DNA of 64,000 bases from Curvibacter sp. GWA2_64_110 (GTDB lineage Bacteria; Pseudomonadota; Gammaproteobacteria; Burkholderiales; Burkholderiaceae_C). The DNA lies in contig MGPC01000013.1 in NCBI GenBank assembly GCA_001797315.1, forward strand, positions 95,492 to 159,491. The letters run 5' to 3'. The notes beneath the pieces were generated by a model. That model saw only the letters and a list, made by a program, of their open reading frames with translations, did not search any database and was not told the origin of the DNA. Made by a program: the position numbers and the translations under genes. Positions 1 through 10,564 of the stretch are shown piece by piece (position 1 is the first letter of the stretch; each line of letters opens with the position of its first letter).

Positions 1-509
1 TGCAGCAGTTGCGCCGGACGCATGCGGTCGTAACTCTCGAAGGGCTGGTGGATCCAGGGGTTGGTCGGCAGGAATTCCACCGAGAAGTCGGCCTTGAAGG
101 TGGACTGGGCCTTGGTCCAGATCACCGCGCTGCGCAGCTCGGTGATGGCCGGGTAGTTTTCGCGCAGCATGGCGATGACGGCATCCAGCGTGTGGCCCGA
201 GTCGGCCAGGTCATCCACCAGCAGCACACGCCCGGCGATCTCGCCCTGCGGCGTGGTGATGTACTTGGCGATGTCCAGGTGGCCTTGCGTCGTGCCGGCA
301 TTGGCGCGGTAGGAGCTGGTGGAGACGATGGCCAGCGGCTTCTCGAAAATGCGCGAGAGGATGTCGCCCGGACGCATGCCGCCGCGCGCCAGGCACAGGA
401 TGGTGTCGAACGCCCAACCGGATTGATAAACCTTGATCGCCAGTTTCTCGATCAGGTTGTGGTACTCGTCGTAGCTCACATACAAATGCTTGCCGTCTTC
501 CGTCAACAT
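1..509 (-). CDS. Phosphoribosyltransferase, 3' end cut by window edge
   Basis: This is a type I phosphoribosyltransferase, probably purine-salvage (hypoxanthine/guanine or xanthine type), using PRPP as ribose donor. The ATG at 509 follows an AAAGGAGC Shine-Dalgarno. The reading frame stays open to base 1, so about 169 residues are visible and the C-terminus lies outside the window. The PRPP-binding loop VLLVDDLADSGHT is plain, as is an N-terminal LARGGMRPG segment. It is the last gene of the purA-hisZ-hflCK run and sits 73 bp downstream of purA, which fits a purine-metabolism role. The base specificity cannot be told from the sequence. Confidence 0.85.
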   Translation of the reverse strand, partial: MLTEDGKHLYVSYDEYHNLIEKLAIKVYQSGWAFDTILCLARGGMRPGDILSRIFEKPLAIVSTSSYRANAGTTQGHLDIAKYITTPQGEIAGRVLLVDDLADSGHTLDAVIAMLRENYPAITELRSAVIWTKAQSTFKADFSVEFLPTNPWIHQPFESYDRMRPAQLL

Positions 510-520
510 CCGGTTGCTCC

Positions 521-577
521 TTTATTTGTAGCTGCTTGCGAAATATCCATGAGGCAAACAGCCACTTTTTATCAAAA
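521..577. repeat. AT-rich interspersed element copy
   Basis: A low-GC patch lies between purA and the phosphoribosyltransferase. It has a T-rich lead, the core TAGCTGCTTGCG, a spacer and a second T-rich segment. The same architecture recurs near 37.59 kb and 54.61 kb, with a fragment near 60.16 kb. It resembles the short intergenic elements common in Comamonadaceae genomes; that family link is inferred from memory, not a search. Confidence 0.4.
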
Positions 578-582
578 ATCGA

Positions 583-2028
<1,446 letters not shown>

Positions 2029-2036
2029 TCACATGC

Positions 2037-3185
2037 TCAAATGGCGCTCAGCACCCACTGCCCGGCGACCTCGATCAGTTCGCGGTCGCACTGGAATTCA
2101 TCGATTTCACTTTCATGGCCCGGCAGCACGCAGACCACCGTCTCGCCCTGCCCGCGCAGGCGCGCAATCGCCTGGCGCAGTGCCGGCGACTCGCCCCAGG
2201 GCGCGCGGATGGCAGCACGCAACGCGCGCGCACCGACGGCGCCCACCAGGGTCTTGAGGTCCAGGCTGAAGCCCACCGCCGGGCGCTTGCGGCCGAACAC
2301 CGCACCGACTTCGTCGTACCGGCCGCCACGCAGCAGCGCGTCGCTGGCACCTTCGGCATAGACGGCAAAACGCACGCCGCTGTAATAGGCATAGCCGCGC
2401 AGGTCGGCCAGATCGAAGCTGAGCTGGGTGCCTTCCAGATGGCTTGCCAGCCACTTCAAATTTGATAGCGCCTCGCGCAATGCCGGCAAGGGCGGGAGCA
2501 CTTTTTCGGCCTGATCCAGCACAGAGACGTCGCCGTAGAGCTGCAGCAATGCCAACAGGCCCTGGCGCGACGCCGCCGGGAAGTCTTGGGTAAGCTGGGT
2601 CAGCGCGGTCACGTCCTTGGCGGCCAGCGCGGCATGCACTTGCGCCAGGGTTTCGGCGTCGGCGTTCACATCAGCCAGCAAGGCGCTGACGATACGCACA
2701 TCGGCCATGTCCACGGTGAAATTCGGCAAATTGGCGGCCCTGAGGCAGTCGAGCGCGAGTTGCAGCGCCTCCAGATCGGCTTCTAGGCCGGCGTGGCCGT
2801 AGATCTCGGCGCCAAGTTGCAGCGGCTCGCGCGTGGCATGCGGGCTGGCCGGGCGCGTGTGCAGCACCGGGCCGCAGTAGCACAGGCGGGCGACGCCGCG
2901 GCGGTTGAGCAGATGGGCATCGATGCGCGCCACCTGCGGCGTGGTGTCGGCGCGCAGCCCCATGGAGCGGCCGGACAGCTGATCGACCAGCTTGAAGGTT
3001 TGCAGGCTGAGCGCCTGGCCAGTGCCCGTCAGCAGGGACTCCAGGTGCTCAAGCAGCGGCGGCATGACCAGTTCGTAGCCATAGCAGCGCGCCATGTCCA
3101 GCAAATCGCGACGTAGTTCTTCGATGTGACGCGCCTCGGAAGGCAAGACATCGGCAATGTGATCCGGCAGGACCCAGGCAGACAT
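2037..3185 (-). CDS. hisZ: ATP phosphoribosyltransferase regulatory subunit
   Basis: HisZ is a catalytically inactive histidyl-tRNA synthetase paralogue. It pairs with short-form HisG to make the first enzyme of histidine biosynthesis responsive to histidine. The 382-residue product has the class II synthetase fold signatures: [15 protein letters not shown] near residue 96, [21 protein letters not shown] and the late GRRYDEV-type segment [14 protein letters not shown]. It lacks the C-terminal anticodon-binding domain of real HisS, which is encoded separately at 10.6-11.9 kb. Its position between hflC and purA is conserved in betaproteobacteria. An AT-rich patch near 2457-2471 lies in the coding sequence. 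Confidence 0.95.
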   Translation of the reverse strand: MSAWVLPDHIADVLPSEARHIEELRRDLLDMARCYGYELVMPPLLEHLESLLTGTGQALSLQTFKLVDQLSGRSMGLRADTTPQVARIDAHLLNRRGVARLCYCGPVLHTRPASPHATREPLQLGAEIYGHAGLEADLEALQLALDCLRAANLPNFTVDMADVRIVSALLADVNADAETLAQVHAALAAKDVTALTQLTQDFPAASRQGLLALLQLYGDVSVLDQAEKVLPPLPALREALSNLKWLASHLEGTQLSFDLADLRGYAYYSGVRFAVYAEGASDALLRGGRYDEVGAVFGRKRPAVGFSLDLKTLVGAVGARALRAAIRAPWGESPALRQAIARLRGQGETVVCVLPGHESEIDEFQCDRELIEVAGQWVLSAI

Positions 3186-3264
3186 GGGATTTTGGGGTGC
3201 TGTTAAAAACGTGATTTTACCGGGCTTGGCGACCGGACAAAATCAGGCGGGTTTCAGGACCTTG

Positions 3265-3456
3265 TCACAGCGCCTGCCACCACAGCCACAGCAGGCCGGC
3301 CAGGATGCTGCACAGGCCGAAAAAGCGGATCTGGCCGTCACTCAGCTGCAGGATCTGGGCGAACATGCGACGCCAGCCGCCGGGCGAAAGAAAGGGAAAC
3401 AGGCCCTCGATCACCAAGACCAGGGCCATGGCCAGCCAGAAGGAGTCGCTGTCCAC
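3265..3456 (-). CDS. DUF2065 small membrane protein (YjeT-like)
   Basis: This is a 63-residue inner-membrane protein with two predicted transmembrane segments, roughly residues 6-22 and 43-60, separated by a short basic loop with WRRMF. It matches the DUF2065/YjeT family, which in enterobacteria also lies between hflC and purA. It begins only 3 bp after hflC ends, so it is co-transcribed. No biochemical function is established for the family; association with HflKC is inferred from its neighbours. Confidence 0.88.
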   Translation of the reverse strand: MDSDSFWLAMALVLVIEGLFPFLSPGGWRRMFAQILQLSDGQIRFFGLCSILAGLLWLWWQAL

Positions 3457-3459
3457 GCC

Positions 3460-4359
3460 TTACTTTTTCGCACCAGAAGGTGCGCCCTGGCCGCGGAACA
3501 CCTTGAAGAACTCCGAGGACGACGGATCCAGCACCATCACATCGCTCTTCTTGCTGAAGCTGGCCTTGTAGGCCTCCAGGCTGCGGTAGAACTGGGCAAA
3601 CTGCGGGTCACGGCCGAAGGCCTCGGCATAAATGCGTGCCGCTTCGGCATCACCCTCACCCTTGACCTTCTGGGCGTCGCGGTAGGCGTTGGCAATCGTC
3701 ACCTCGCGCTGGCGGTCGGCATCGGCACGGATCTTCTCGCCTTCGGCGCCACCGGTGGAGCGCAGCTCGTTGGCCACCCGCTTGCGCTCAGCCTCCATGC
3801 GGCGGTACACCGACTCGGTGATGGCATCGACGTAATCGGCCCGGGTGATGCGGACGTCCACCACGTCCACGCCCCAGGGCTTGGCCCCGCGAACCTTGTC
3901 CAGCACTTCGGCCTTGACGTCGGCCGTCAGGGCTTCGCGCTTGAGCGACAGCAGCTCCTTCACGGTGCGTTTGTTGATCTCTTCCTGAAAGGCGTTGCGC
4001 ACCACGCGGTTGAGCTGGCTGGCACCGGCCGCCTCGTTCAGGCCGACGTTGCGGATGTACTCGGTCGGATCGGTGATGCGCCAGCGCACATACCAGTCGA
4101 TCACGACACGCTGCTTTTCGGCGGTGAGCATCGGCTCGGTGTCGGTGCTGTCCAGCGTGAGCAGGCGCTTGTCGATGTAGGTCACGTTCTGGAACGGCGG
4201 CGGCAGCTTGATGTTCAGCCCCGGCTCGGTGATGACCTCCTTGATCTGCCCCAAGGCATAGACCACACCGAACTGCCGCTGGTCGACCACGAACAGCATG
4301 GAACTCGCCAGCGCCAGCAGCACCAGCAGCGAAGAAATGACAAATCCAACCCGGTTCAT
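3460..4359 (-). CDS. hflC: HflC, protease modulator
   Basis: HflC is a SPFH/prohibitin-family membrane protein. With HflK it forms a large periplasmic-facing assembly that restrains the FtsH protease. The 299-residue protein has a single N-terminal transmembrane segment (about residues 5-24), then the SPFH domain with GLNIKLPPPFQNV, and the long helical region with the ADRQREV and GEGDAEAARIYAEAF segments typical of the family. It starts 9 bp after hflK ends, so the two are translationally close and probably produced together. Confidence 0.95.
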   Translation of the reverse strand: MNRVGFVISSLLVLLALASSMLFVVDQRQFGVVYALGQIKEVITEPGLNIKLPPPFQNVTYIDKRLLTLDSTDTEPMLTAEKQRVVIDWYVRWRITDPTEYIRNVGLNEAAGASQLNRVVRNAFQEEINKRTVKELLSLKREALTADVKAEVLDKVRGAKPWGVDVVDVRITRADYVDAITESVYRRMEAERKRVANELRSTGGAEGEKIRADADRQREVTIANAYRDAQKVKGEGDAEAARIYAEAFGRDPQFAQFYRSLEAYKASFSKKSDVMVLDPSSSEFFKVFRGQGAPSGAKK

Positions 4360-4368
4360 TCTGGGCTC

Positions 4369-5745
4369 CTATCGGGTTTCACGGTCGCGCGAGCGTCCGC
4401 CGTCGCGGGTGCGGGCATCGAGCGGCAAGGTGGCCGGCGCTGCCGGAGCGGCAGGCATTGCCGGCGCGGCGGCAGCGGATTGCGCAGCAGCTTCGCCCGC
4501 GCTCATCTGCATGATCTTGTCCAGCGGCAGGTACAGCAGGTTCGAGCCCTGGCGCGACTCGACCAGCACCTTGGTCACACTGCCGTAGATCTGTTGCATG
4601 GTCTCCAAGTAGAGGCGATCGCGCGTGACCTGCGGCGCCTTCTGGTACTCGGTCAGGACAGCACGGAAGCGCTGGGCATCACCCTGCGCCTGCGCCACGA
4701 TGCGCGCCTTGTAGGCCTCGGCCTCTTCCTTCAGGCGCGAAGCGGCACCCAGGGCGCGCGGCACGACGTCATTGGCATAGGCCTCGGCCTCGTTCTTGGC
4801 ACGCTCGCGCTCCTGGCCGGCCTTGAGCACGTCGTCGAAGGCCGCCTGCACCTGCTCAGGCGGGCGCACGCCACCTTGCTGCAGGTTGATGCCCACCACT
4901 TCGATGCCGACCTTGTAGCGGTCGAGGATGGTCTGCATCAGCGTACGCACGCGCGGCGCGATCTGGTCGCGCTCCTCGGACAAAGCAGAGTCCATGCGCA
5001 TCTTGCCCACCACCTCGCGCACGGCCGTCTCCGCCGCCTGCACCACGGCCTCGCTCGGACTCTTGCTCTCGAACAGGAAGGCGCGCGCATCGTTCAGACG
5101 GTATTGCACGGCGAACTTGATCTCGACGATGTTCTCGTCTTCGGTCAGCATGGCAGACTCGCGCAGGCCGGTGGCCTTGATCACGGTGTCACGCCCCACA
5201 TCCACGGAACGGATCTGGGTCACAAACACCAGTTCGTGGCGCTGAATCGGGTACGGCAGACGCCAGTTGAAGCCGGCGCCGACCGTCGACTTGTATTTGC
5301 CGAACTGGGTGATGACGGCCTGCTGGCCTTCCTGCACGATGAAAAAGCCGGTACCGAGCCAGATCAGCACGACGATGGCAGCAATCAGGCCGGCCCCCAG
5401 GCCTGCGCTCTTCATGTCGGGCTTGAAGCCGCCGCCGTTTCCACCACCCGTGCCGCCGTTGCGGCCACCACGCCCCGGTCCCCCGCCAAACAGGCCACCG
5501 AGCTTGCGATTGAAATCGCGCCACAGTTCGTCCAGGTCCGGCGGCCCCTGAGTGGGCCCTTGGTTCTGGCCCCGTCCCGGGCCATTTGAGGGCGGCGGGT
5601 CGGATTCGGGCCGGGATGGCTCGGGCTTGCCGGCATCGGTCGGTTTGTCGTCGCCACGGCCCCAGCGGGGGTCGTTCAGGTTGAACATGCCCCGGATGCG
5701 GCCCGACCATTCCGCCCAGCGAAAGGCGCGTGATTGGAGTTTCAT
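4369..5745 (-). CDS. hflK: HflK, FtsH protease modulator
   Basis: HflK is the partner of HflC in the membrane complex that regulates FtsH. The N-terminus is a long cytosolic Gly/Pro-rich, disordered stretch containing GPPDLDELWRDFNRKLGG, then a transmembrane segment, then the SPFH domain with GAGFNWRLPYPIQ and a helical region with RPPEQVQAAFDDVLKA. The frame is open far upstream. The ATG at 5745 (preceded by another ATG at 5748) was chosen because AGAGACG lies at Shine-Dalgarno distance. An alternative ATG at 5688 begins the conserved MFNLNDPRWGR but has no ribosome site. The C-terminus is Ala-rich and acidic/basic. Confidence 0.93.
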   Translation of the reverse strand: MKLQSRAFRWAEWSGRIRGMFNLNDPRWGRGDDKPTDAGKPEPSRPESDPPPSNGPGRGQNQGPTQGPPDLDELWRDFNRKLGGLFGGGPGRGGRNGGTGGGNGGGFKPDMKSAGLGAGLIAAIVVLIWLGTGFFIVQEGQQAVITQFGKYKSTVGAGFNWRLPYPIQRHELVFVTQIRSVDVGRDTVIKATGLRESAMLTEDENIVEIKFAVQYRLNDARAFLFESKSPSEAVVQAAETAVREVVGKMRMDSALSEERDQIAPRVRTLMQTILDRYKVGIEVVGINLQQGGVRPPEQVQAAFDDVLKAGQERERAKNEAEAYANDVVPRALGAASRLKEEAEAYKARIVAQAQGDAQRFRAVLTEYQKAPQVTRDRLYLETMQQIYGSVTKVLVESRQGSNLLYLPLDKIMQMSAGEAAAQSAAAAPAMPAAPAAPATLPLDARTRDGGRSRDRETR

Positions 5746-5785
5746 CATTTCGTCTCTTGTAGCTCTCTGGCCGGATTGTGCCCAA

Positions 5786-6964
5786 TCAGGAAGCGGTTGG
5801 ATGATTTTCGGCGGAAAGTGCCTCCACTCTTTCGGGAGATTCCCGACCCGTCTCGCTGGCGCGACGTGCCAGCAGCTGGCGCAAGGCCGGCAGCCCCTCG
5901 CCCTTGCGCGCACTGGCGAAGACACGAGGCGTTGCCACGCCATCCAGGTCATAGCTGTCTTCGAGCTGCAGCGGCCGGCGCGCTTCATCCAGCGCATCGA
6001 GCTTGTTGAACACCAGCACTTGCGGAATATCGGCGGCCCCGATCTCGGCCAGCACCCGCTGGACTTCCGCGATCTGCTCAGGATAGTTCGGATTGGAAGC
6101 GTCGACCACATGCAGCAGCAGGTCGGCATCGACCGCCTCCTGCAGCGTGGCCTGGAAAGCGTCGATCAGGCCGTGCGGCAGGTCGCGGATGAACCCCACC
6201 GTATCGGACAGGGAAACCGAACGCCCGGCCTCGCTCAGGTACAGCTGGCGCGTGGTGGTGTCCAGCGTGGCGAACAGCTGGTCGGCGGCATAGGCGCGGG
6301 CCTTGACCAGGGCGTTGAACAGCGTTGACTTGCCGGCGTTGGTGTAGCCGACCAGCGAGATGTTGAAGGCATCGCGCCGCTCGCGCTGGCGGCGCTGGGT
6401 CTGGCGCTGGCGCTTGACCTTCACCAGCCGCTCCTTGGTGCGCTTGATGGCCTCATTGATCATGCGGCGATCCAGCTCAATCTGCTTCTCACCCGGGCCG
6501 CCACGCACACCGGCACCGCCGGTCTGGCGCTCCAGGTGGGACCAGCGCCGCACCAGGCGAGTACTGAGGTATTGCAGGCGAGCCAGTTCGACCTGCAGCT
6601 TGCCTTCATGGCTGCGCGCACGCTGGGCGAAGATTTCCAGAATCAAGAGTGTGCGGTCGTTGACCGGCAACTCCAGATGGCGCTCAAGATTGCGTTGCTG
6701 CGCCGGGCTCAGGCTCTGGTCGAACAGCACCTCGGTGGCACCGAGTGCCTGCGCCAGCTGCTTGATTTCGTCGGCTTTGCCGCTGCCCACGAACAGCGCG
6801 GCATCGGGCGCCCTGCGCTTGCAGGTCAGGCGCGCGACCGGTTGCAGTCCCGCGGTTTCAGCCAGCAGGCCCAGTTCTTCGAGTTCGCCATCAAAATGGG
6901 GCAGACCAAAGTCCACCCCTACCAGAATGGTCGGTGCCGGGGTCTTGTCGGGCAAATCAGTCAA
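5786..6964 (-). CDS. hflX: GTPase HflX
   Basis: HflX is a ribosome-associated GTPase of the Obg-HflX superfamily that splits stalled 70S ribosomes under stress. The 392-residue protein has the N-terminal HflX domain, the glycine-rich linker GGAGVRGGPGEKQIELD, and the G domain with G1 GYTNAGKSTLFN, G3 DTVGFIRDLPHG and G4 NKLD. No in-frame ATG precedes the conserved N-terminus. The best start is a TTG at 6964, with only a weak upstream AGG, so the first residues are uncertain. It follows hfq by 66 bp, the classic hfq-hflX-hflK-hflC order. Confidence 0.93.
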   Translation of the reverse strand: MTDLPDKTPAPTILVGVDFGLPHFDGELEELGLLAETAGLQPVARLTCKRRAPDAALFVGSGKADEIKQLAQALGATEVLFDQSLSPAQQRNLERHLELPVNDRTLLILEIFAQRARSHEGKLQVELARLQYLSTRLVRRWSHLERQTGGAGVRGGPGEKQIELDRRMINEAIKRTKERLVKVKRQRQTQRRQRERRDAFNISLVGYTNAGKSTLFNALVKARAYAADQLFATLDTTTRQLYLSEAGRSVSLSDTVGFIRDLPHGLIDAFQATLQEAVDADLLLHVVDASNPNYPEQIAEVQRVLAEIGAADIPQVLVFNKLDALDEARRPLQLEDSYDLDGVATPRVFASARKGEGLPALRQLLARRASETGRESPERVEALSAENHPTAS

Positions 6965-7030
6965 ATGGAACGCAGCCTGCTTGCAGGCCCAAAAGTAACC
7001 GTCATTCAGGCGTCAGCGCCCCAAGCCGCA

Positions 7031-7282
7031 TCAGGCTGCGCCGGGCTGCTCGACCTCGCCGGTCGAGAAATTCACGGCACGTCCCGGCACGATGGTCGAG
7101 ATGGCGTGTTTGTAGACCATCTGCGTCACCGTGTTGCGCAGCAGCACGACGTACTGGTCAAACGATTCGATCTGACCTTGCAGCTTGATACCGTTGACGA
7201 GGTAGATGGACACCGGCACGTGTTCGCGCCGCAGGGTGTTCAGAAAAGGGTCTTGCAAGAGCTGACCTTTGTTGTTGCTCAC
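7031..7282 (-). CDS. hfq: RNA chaperone Hfq (GTG start)
   Basis: Hfq is the hexameric Sm-like RNA chaperone that pairs small RNAs with mRNAs. The 83-residue product contains the family core: [27 protein letters not shown] (Sm1) and [10 protein letters not shown] (Sm2). The start is a GTG at 7282, because GGAGAA lies six bases upstream and the family normally begins a few residues before KGQLLQDP; the open frame continues far upstream without conservation. The C-terminal tail is short, as in betaproteobacteria. It is preceded by a 101-bp gap after der that could hold a private promoter. Confidence 0.96.
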   Translation of the reverse strand: MSNNKGQLLQDPFLNTLRREHVPVSIYLVNGIKLQGQIESFDQYVVLLRNTVTQMVYKHAISTIVPGRAVNFSTGEVEQPGAA

Positions 7283-7324
7283 GATATTCTCCGTGTTCAA
7301 AAGTTCTGTAGAAGTTGCCACCTT

Positions 7325-7347
7325 ACCACAGCAGGCTGGCTTGTGGT
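7325..7347 (-). promoter_or_regulatory. Inverted repeat in the der-hfq gap
   Basis: Six-base arms ACCACA and TGTGGT flank an 11-base loop, in the leader 43-65 bases upstream of the hfq GTG. There is no T-run, so it is not a standard terminator. It could be an RNA processing site or part of the hfq leader; this is inference. Confidence 0.25.
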
Positions 7348-7383
7348 TGACAAAAGGAATAAACCCCCAGGAATCGACGGCAT

Positions 7384-8727
7384 CTAGCCGTTTTCTTTCT
7401 CGGCGTAGGGGTTGTGCGAGGTTTTCATCTCGATGCGCAGGGGGGTGCCAACCAGATTGAACTCCTTGCGGATGCGCCCTTCGAGAAAACGCTTGTAGGC
7501 ATCGGTCACATGTTCCAGCGAGTTGCCGTGGATCACGACGATCGGCGGGTTCATGCCGCCCTGGTGCGCATAACGCAGCTTGGGCCGGTAGATACCGGAC
7601 TTCTTGGGCGTCTGGTACTGCACCGCCTCCTGCAACAGCCGCGTCAGCACCGGCGTGGGCATCTTGCAGCTCGCCGACTTGTGCGCCTGGATGATCGATG
7701 CCCACAGCGGCCCCAAGCCCTGACGCTTCTTGGCGGAAATATGGTGAAGATCGGCAAATTTAAGGAAGGCCAACCGGGTTTCGATGGAGCGCTGCAGCAG
7801 CTCGCGCTGGTAGTCGTCCACCGCATCCCACTTGTTGACCGCCAGCACCACCGCACGGCCGCTTTCCAGGATGTAGCCGGCGATGTGGGCATCCTGGTCG
7901 GTCACGCCCTGGGTTGCGTCCAGCAGCAACAGCACCACATTGGCCGATTCGATGGCCTGCAGGGTCTTGACCACGGAAAACTTCTCGATCGCCTCGAACA
8001 CCTGTCCCTTTCGGCGCAGACCGGCGGTATCGATCAGTTCGAAACGCTGGCCATTACGCTCGAAAGGCACACTGATCGCGTCGCGTGTCGTACCCGGCAT
8101 GTCGAAAGCCACCAGACGCTCCTCACCGAGCCAGGTATTGATCAGCGTGGATTTGCCGACGTTGGGCCGGCCAGCCACGGCCAGCTTGATCAAGCCGGGA
8201 TCGCGCTCCTCTTCGGCTTCGTCCGGGTCCGGCAAATTCAGCGGCGCCAGCGCCAGCTCCACCAGTGAACGGATGCCCTGGCCGTGGGCTGCGGAAACCG
8301 GGTACACCTCGCCCAGGCCCAACTCGAAAAATTCGGCAAGTTGCACGCCCTCCTGCATGCCTTCGGCCTTGTTGGCCACCAGCACACAGGGTTTGCCCAG
8401 ACGACGCAGGTAGTTGGCAATGTCGTGGTCCTGCGCAGACAGGCCCTGGCGGGCATCGACCACGAAAATCACCACGTCGGCCTCGGCCACCGCCTGGCGG
8501 GTCTGCTTGGCCATTTCCTTGTAAATACCGCTACCGGCATCCGGTTCGAAGCCACCGGTGTCGATGACGATGAACTCATGCTTGCCCAGCTTGCCGTTGC
8601 CGTAATGGCGATCGCGCGTCAGGCCGGCAAAATCAGCCACGATGGCATCGCGCGACTTGGTCAGCCGGTTGAACAGCGTCGACTTGCCGACGTTGGGACG
8701 ACCGACCAAGGCCAGAACAGGTTTCAT
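7384..8727 (-). CDS. der: GTPase Der (EngA), double Era-like
   Basis: Der is an essential GTPase with two tandem G domains and a KH-like C-terminal domain, acting in 50S ribosome assembly. The 447-residue product shows the first G1 [15 protein letters not shown] near residue 8 with DTGGFEPD. The second G1 [16 protein letters not shown] lies near residue 185, with DTAGLRRKG and NKWD. The KH-like domain runs to the C-terminus. The ATG at 8727 directly precedes the conserved [11 protein letters not shown]; the 16 codons upstream are non-conserved. It lies 16 bp downstream of bamB, the usual arrangement. Confidence 0.97.
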   Translation of the reverse strand: MKPVLALVGRPNVGKSTLFNRLTKSRDAIVADFAGLTRDRHYGNGKLGKHEFIVIDTGGFEPDAGSGIYKEMAKQTRQAVAEADVVIFVVDARQGLSAQDHDIANYLRRLGKPCVLVANKAEGMQEGVQLAEFFELGLGEVYPVSAAHGQGIRSLVELALAPLNLPDPDEAEEERDPGLIKLAVAGRPNVGKSTLINTWLGEERLVAFDMPGTTRDAISVPFERNGQRFELIDTAGLRRKGQVFEAIEKFSVVKTLQAIESANVVLLLLDATQGVTDQDAHIAGYILESGRAVVLAVNKWDAVDDYQRELLQRSIETRLAFLKFADLHHISAKKRQGLGPLWASIIQAHKSASCKMPTPVLTRLLQEAVQYQTPKKSGIYRPKLRYAHQGGMNPPIVVIHGNSLEHVTDAYKRFLEGRIRKEFNLVGTPLRIEMKTSHNPYAEKENG

Positions 8728-8743
8728 GCGTTGGAGCCCAGTT

Positions 8744-9886
8744 TCATTCAGGTTGGAAGCCGAAGACGCCGCCATTGCGCGTCACGACCACCAGCGTGTT
8801 GCCGGCCAGCACGGGGGCAACAGCGATCGCCGAGCCATCGGTGCTGACGCGGGCCACGGGCGACCCGTCTTCGCGTGAGAGGAAATGCAGCAAACCGCCA
8901 CCATCGCCTACCACCACGGAACGGCCCGCGACCAACGGGGTGCCCAGGTTGCGATAGCGCAGGAGTTCTTGCGCCCAGGCACGCTCACCATCGGCACGGC
9001 GCCAGGCCGCGACAGTGCCGTCAGCCTCGGTACCGAAGACAAGGTCACGGTCGCCTTGCACACCGGTGGCACCGACCGCCGGCTTGGTCCACAGCACGGA
9101 ACCGCGGGCGGCATCAACACAGCCCACTGCCGCCTGGAAGGCACGGGCACAGACCACGTCGCCCTCACGGCTCACACCGGCCACCAGATCCACCAGCCGT
9201 TCAATATCGTTCACACCGCGCGGTGAAGCAATGGCCGCTTCCCAGCGCACGCTGCCATTGAGCGGATTCAAACCCACCAATTTGCCGGACAACCCCACCA
9301 CCAGCGTATCGCCCACCGCCAGCAGGACGCCGGCCTGGCGCAGCACCAGGGCATCCCCCGAACGCTGCTGTTGCCATAGACGACGGCCGGACTGCCCGTC
9401 GAAGGCGCTGACCGTACGGTCCGCGCCGAGCACAAAGACTCGTCCGCCAGCCACCAACGGAGCAGTCAAGCTGACGGCATTGAGACGCTGGCGCCAGACC
9501 TCACGACCGGACTCCAGTGTGACAACCTCATTGCCGCGGGTGATGACCGCCGCGCGTTGGCCGTCGTAGCCAACACCCGCGCTCAACGGCGTACCCAGCG
9601 ATGCGCGCCAGAGATCGCCACCACTACGCGCATCCAGCACCGCGACCGTGCCATCCGACGAGGCCAGCACCACGCTTTGCCCCAGCACACGGACATTCAA
9701 GGGCAACGCCACCTCACCGACCTTGGAGATCCAGGCCTGGCGCACGCCGATCAGATTGGGACCTGGCGACAGTTCGGCCGGCTTCGGCTTTTGCGGGCCA
9801 CTGGAGCAGGCCGCCAACAAGATCGCCATGGCCAAGGGCAATGCCCCCCGCAGCACGCCCGAAAATCCACGCAACGCCCGGTTCAC
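8744..9886 (-). CDS. bamB: Outer-membrane assembly lipoprotein BamB
   Basis: BamB is a periplasmic lipoprotein of the BAM complex that supports insertion of beta-barrel proteins. The 380-residue product has a signal peptide with lipobox LLAAC (Cys27). Repeated PQQ-like blades of an eight-bladed propeller follow, for example [28 protein letters not shown] and [13 protein letters not shown]. The start is a GTG at 9886 with a strong GGAGGTG six bases upstream. The GTGA overlaps the stop of the preceding TPR gene by four bases, so the two are translationally coupled. Confidence 0.95.
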   Translation of the reverse strand: MNRALRGFSGVLRGALPLAMAILLAACSSGPQKPKPAELSPGPNLIGVRQAWISKVGEVALPLNVRVLGQSVVLASSDGTVAVLDARSGGDLWRASLGTPLSAGVGYDGQRAAVITRGNEVVTLESGREVWRQRLNAVSLTAPLVAGGRVFVLGADRTVSAFDGQSGRRLWQQQRSGDALVLRQAGVLLAVGDTLVVGLSGKLVGLNPLNGSVRWEAAIASPRGVNDIERLVDLVAGVSREGDVVCARAFQAAVGCVDAARGSVLWTKPAVGATGVQGDRDLVFGTEADGTVAAWRRADGERAWAQELLRYRNLGTPLVAGRSVVVGDGGGLLHFLSREDGSPVARVSTDGSAIAVAPVLAGNTLVVVTRNGGVFGFQPE

Positions 9887-10551
9887 TTGGCACCTCCTGC
9901 AGCGCGCTCAGCGGGAACACTGGCACCCAGTGCCGCCAGCTTCACATCGACCAAGCGGCGATATTCACTGCTTGCGTCCAGCCCTTGGTAGGCCTTGAGG
10001 TATTCAGCCACAGCCTCGGCTTTCTTGCCTTGCGCCTGATAGATATCGCCGCGCCGGTCGGCGGCCAGGGCCGCAAAGTCGGCCGGAAAATTGCCAGACA
10101 GCTGCTTGAGCGCCTCGTCATAGGCCTTGGACTCCAGCAGCACCCCCGCCAAACGCAGGCGGGCAATGGCTTGGTAACCCTCATCCGAGGATTTCTCGGC
10201 CACCCAGAGCAGCGCCGCCTTGGCGGCATCAAGCTTGCCGGTTTCGACATAGACCTTGGCTGCCAGCAGGCCAGCCTGCTGGGCGTAAGTGGTCGAAGCA
10301 AATTTGTCCTTCATATCAGCCAGCGCACGATCGAGCTTGGCTGCGTCACCCGTCATGGCAATACGCTCCACCTCATCGTACATGGCTGCTGCCTGAGCCG
10401 CCTGGTTGCGCTGCCAGTACTGATACAGATTCCAGCCGGCAAAGGCCGCCAGCACCACGATGAGCGCCCAGGTGATGGCGTTGCCGTACTGGCGCCAGAA
10501 ATGCTTGAGCTGGTCAAGCTGCTCTTGTTCTTCGAGATCGAGATGTGCCAT
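9883..10551 (-). CDS. YfgM-family tetratricopeptide membrane protein
   Basis: This is a YfgM-like inner-membrane protein. In enterobacteria this family binds the SecYEG translocon and periplasmic chaperones. The 222-residue product has an acidic cytosolic N-terminus (HLDLEEQEQLDQLKHFW), one transmembrane helix near residues 22-40 and a periplasmic TPR-like helical repeat region. The start ATG at 10551 is chosen because the conserved family N-terminus begins there; the open frame extends 18 codons further. It lies between hisS and bamB, as in most proteobacteria. Confidence 0.9.
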   Translation of the reverse strand: MAHLDLEEQEQLDQLKHFWRQYGNAITWALIVVLAAFAGWNLYQYWQRNQAAQAAAMYDEVERIAMTGDAAKLDRALADMKDKFASTTYAQQAGLLAAKVYVETGKLDAAKAALLWVAEKSSDEGYQAIARLRLAGVLLESKAYDEALKQLSGNFPADFAALAADRRGDIYQAQGKKAEAVAEYLKAYQGLDASSEYRRLVDVKLAALGASVPAERAAGGAK

Positions 10552-10564
10552 GAGGTGTATTGGT

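Noticed and set aside
3184..5589. Long plus-strand open frame of about 800 codons
   Set aside because: It is antisense to hflC and hflK, with no conserved motifs; GC-rich codon bias makes shadow frames of this size common.
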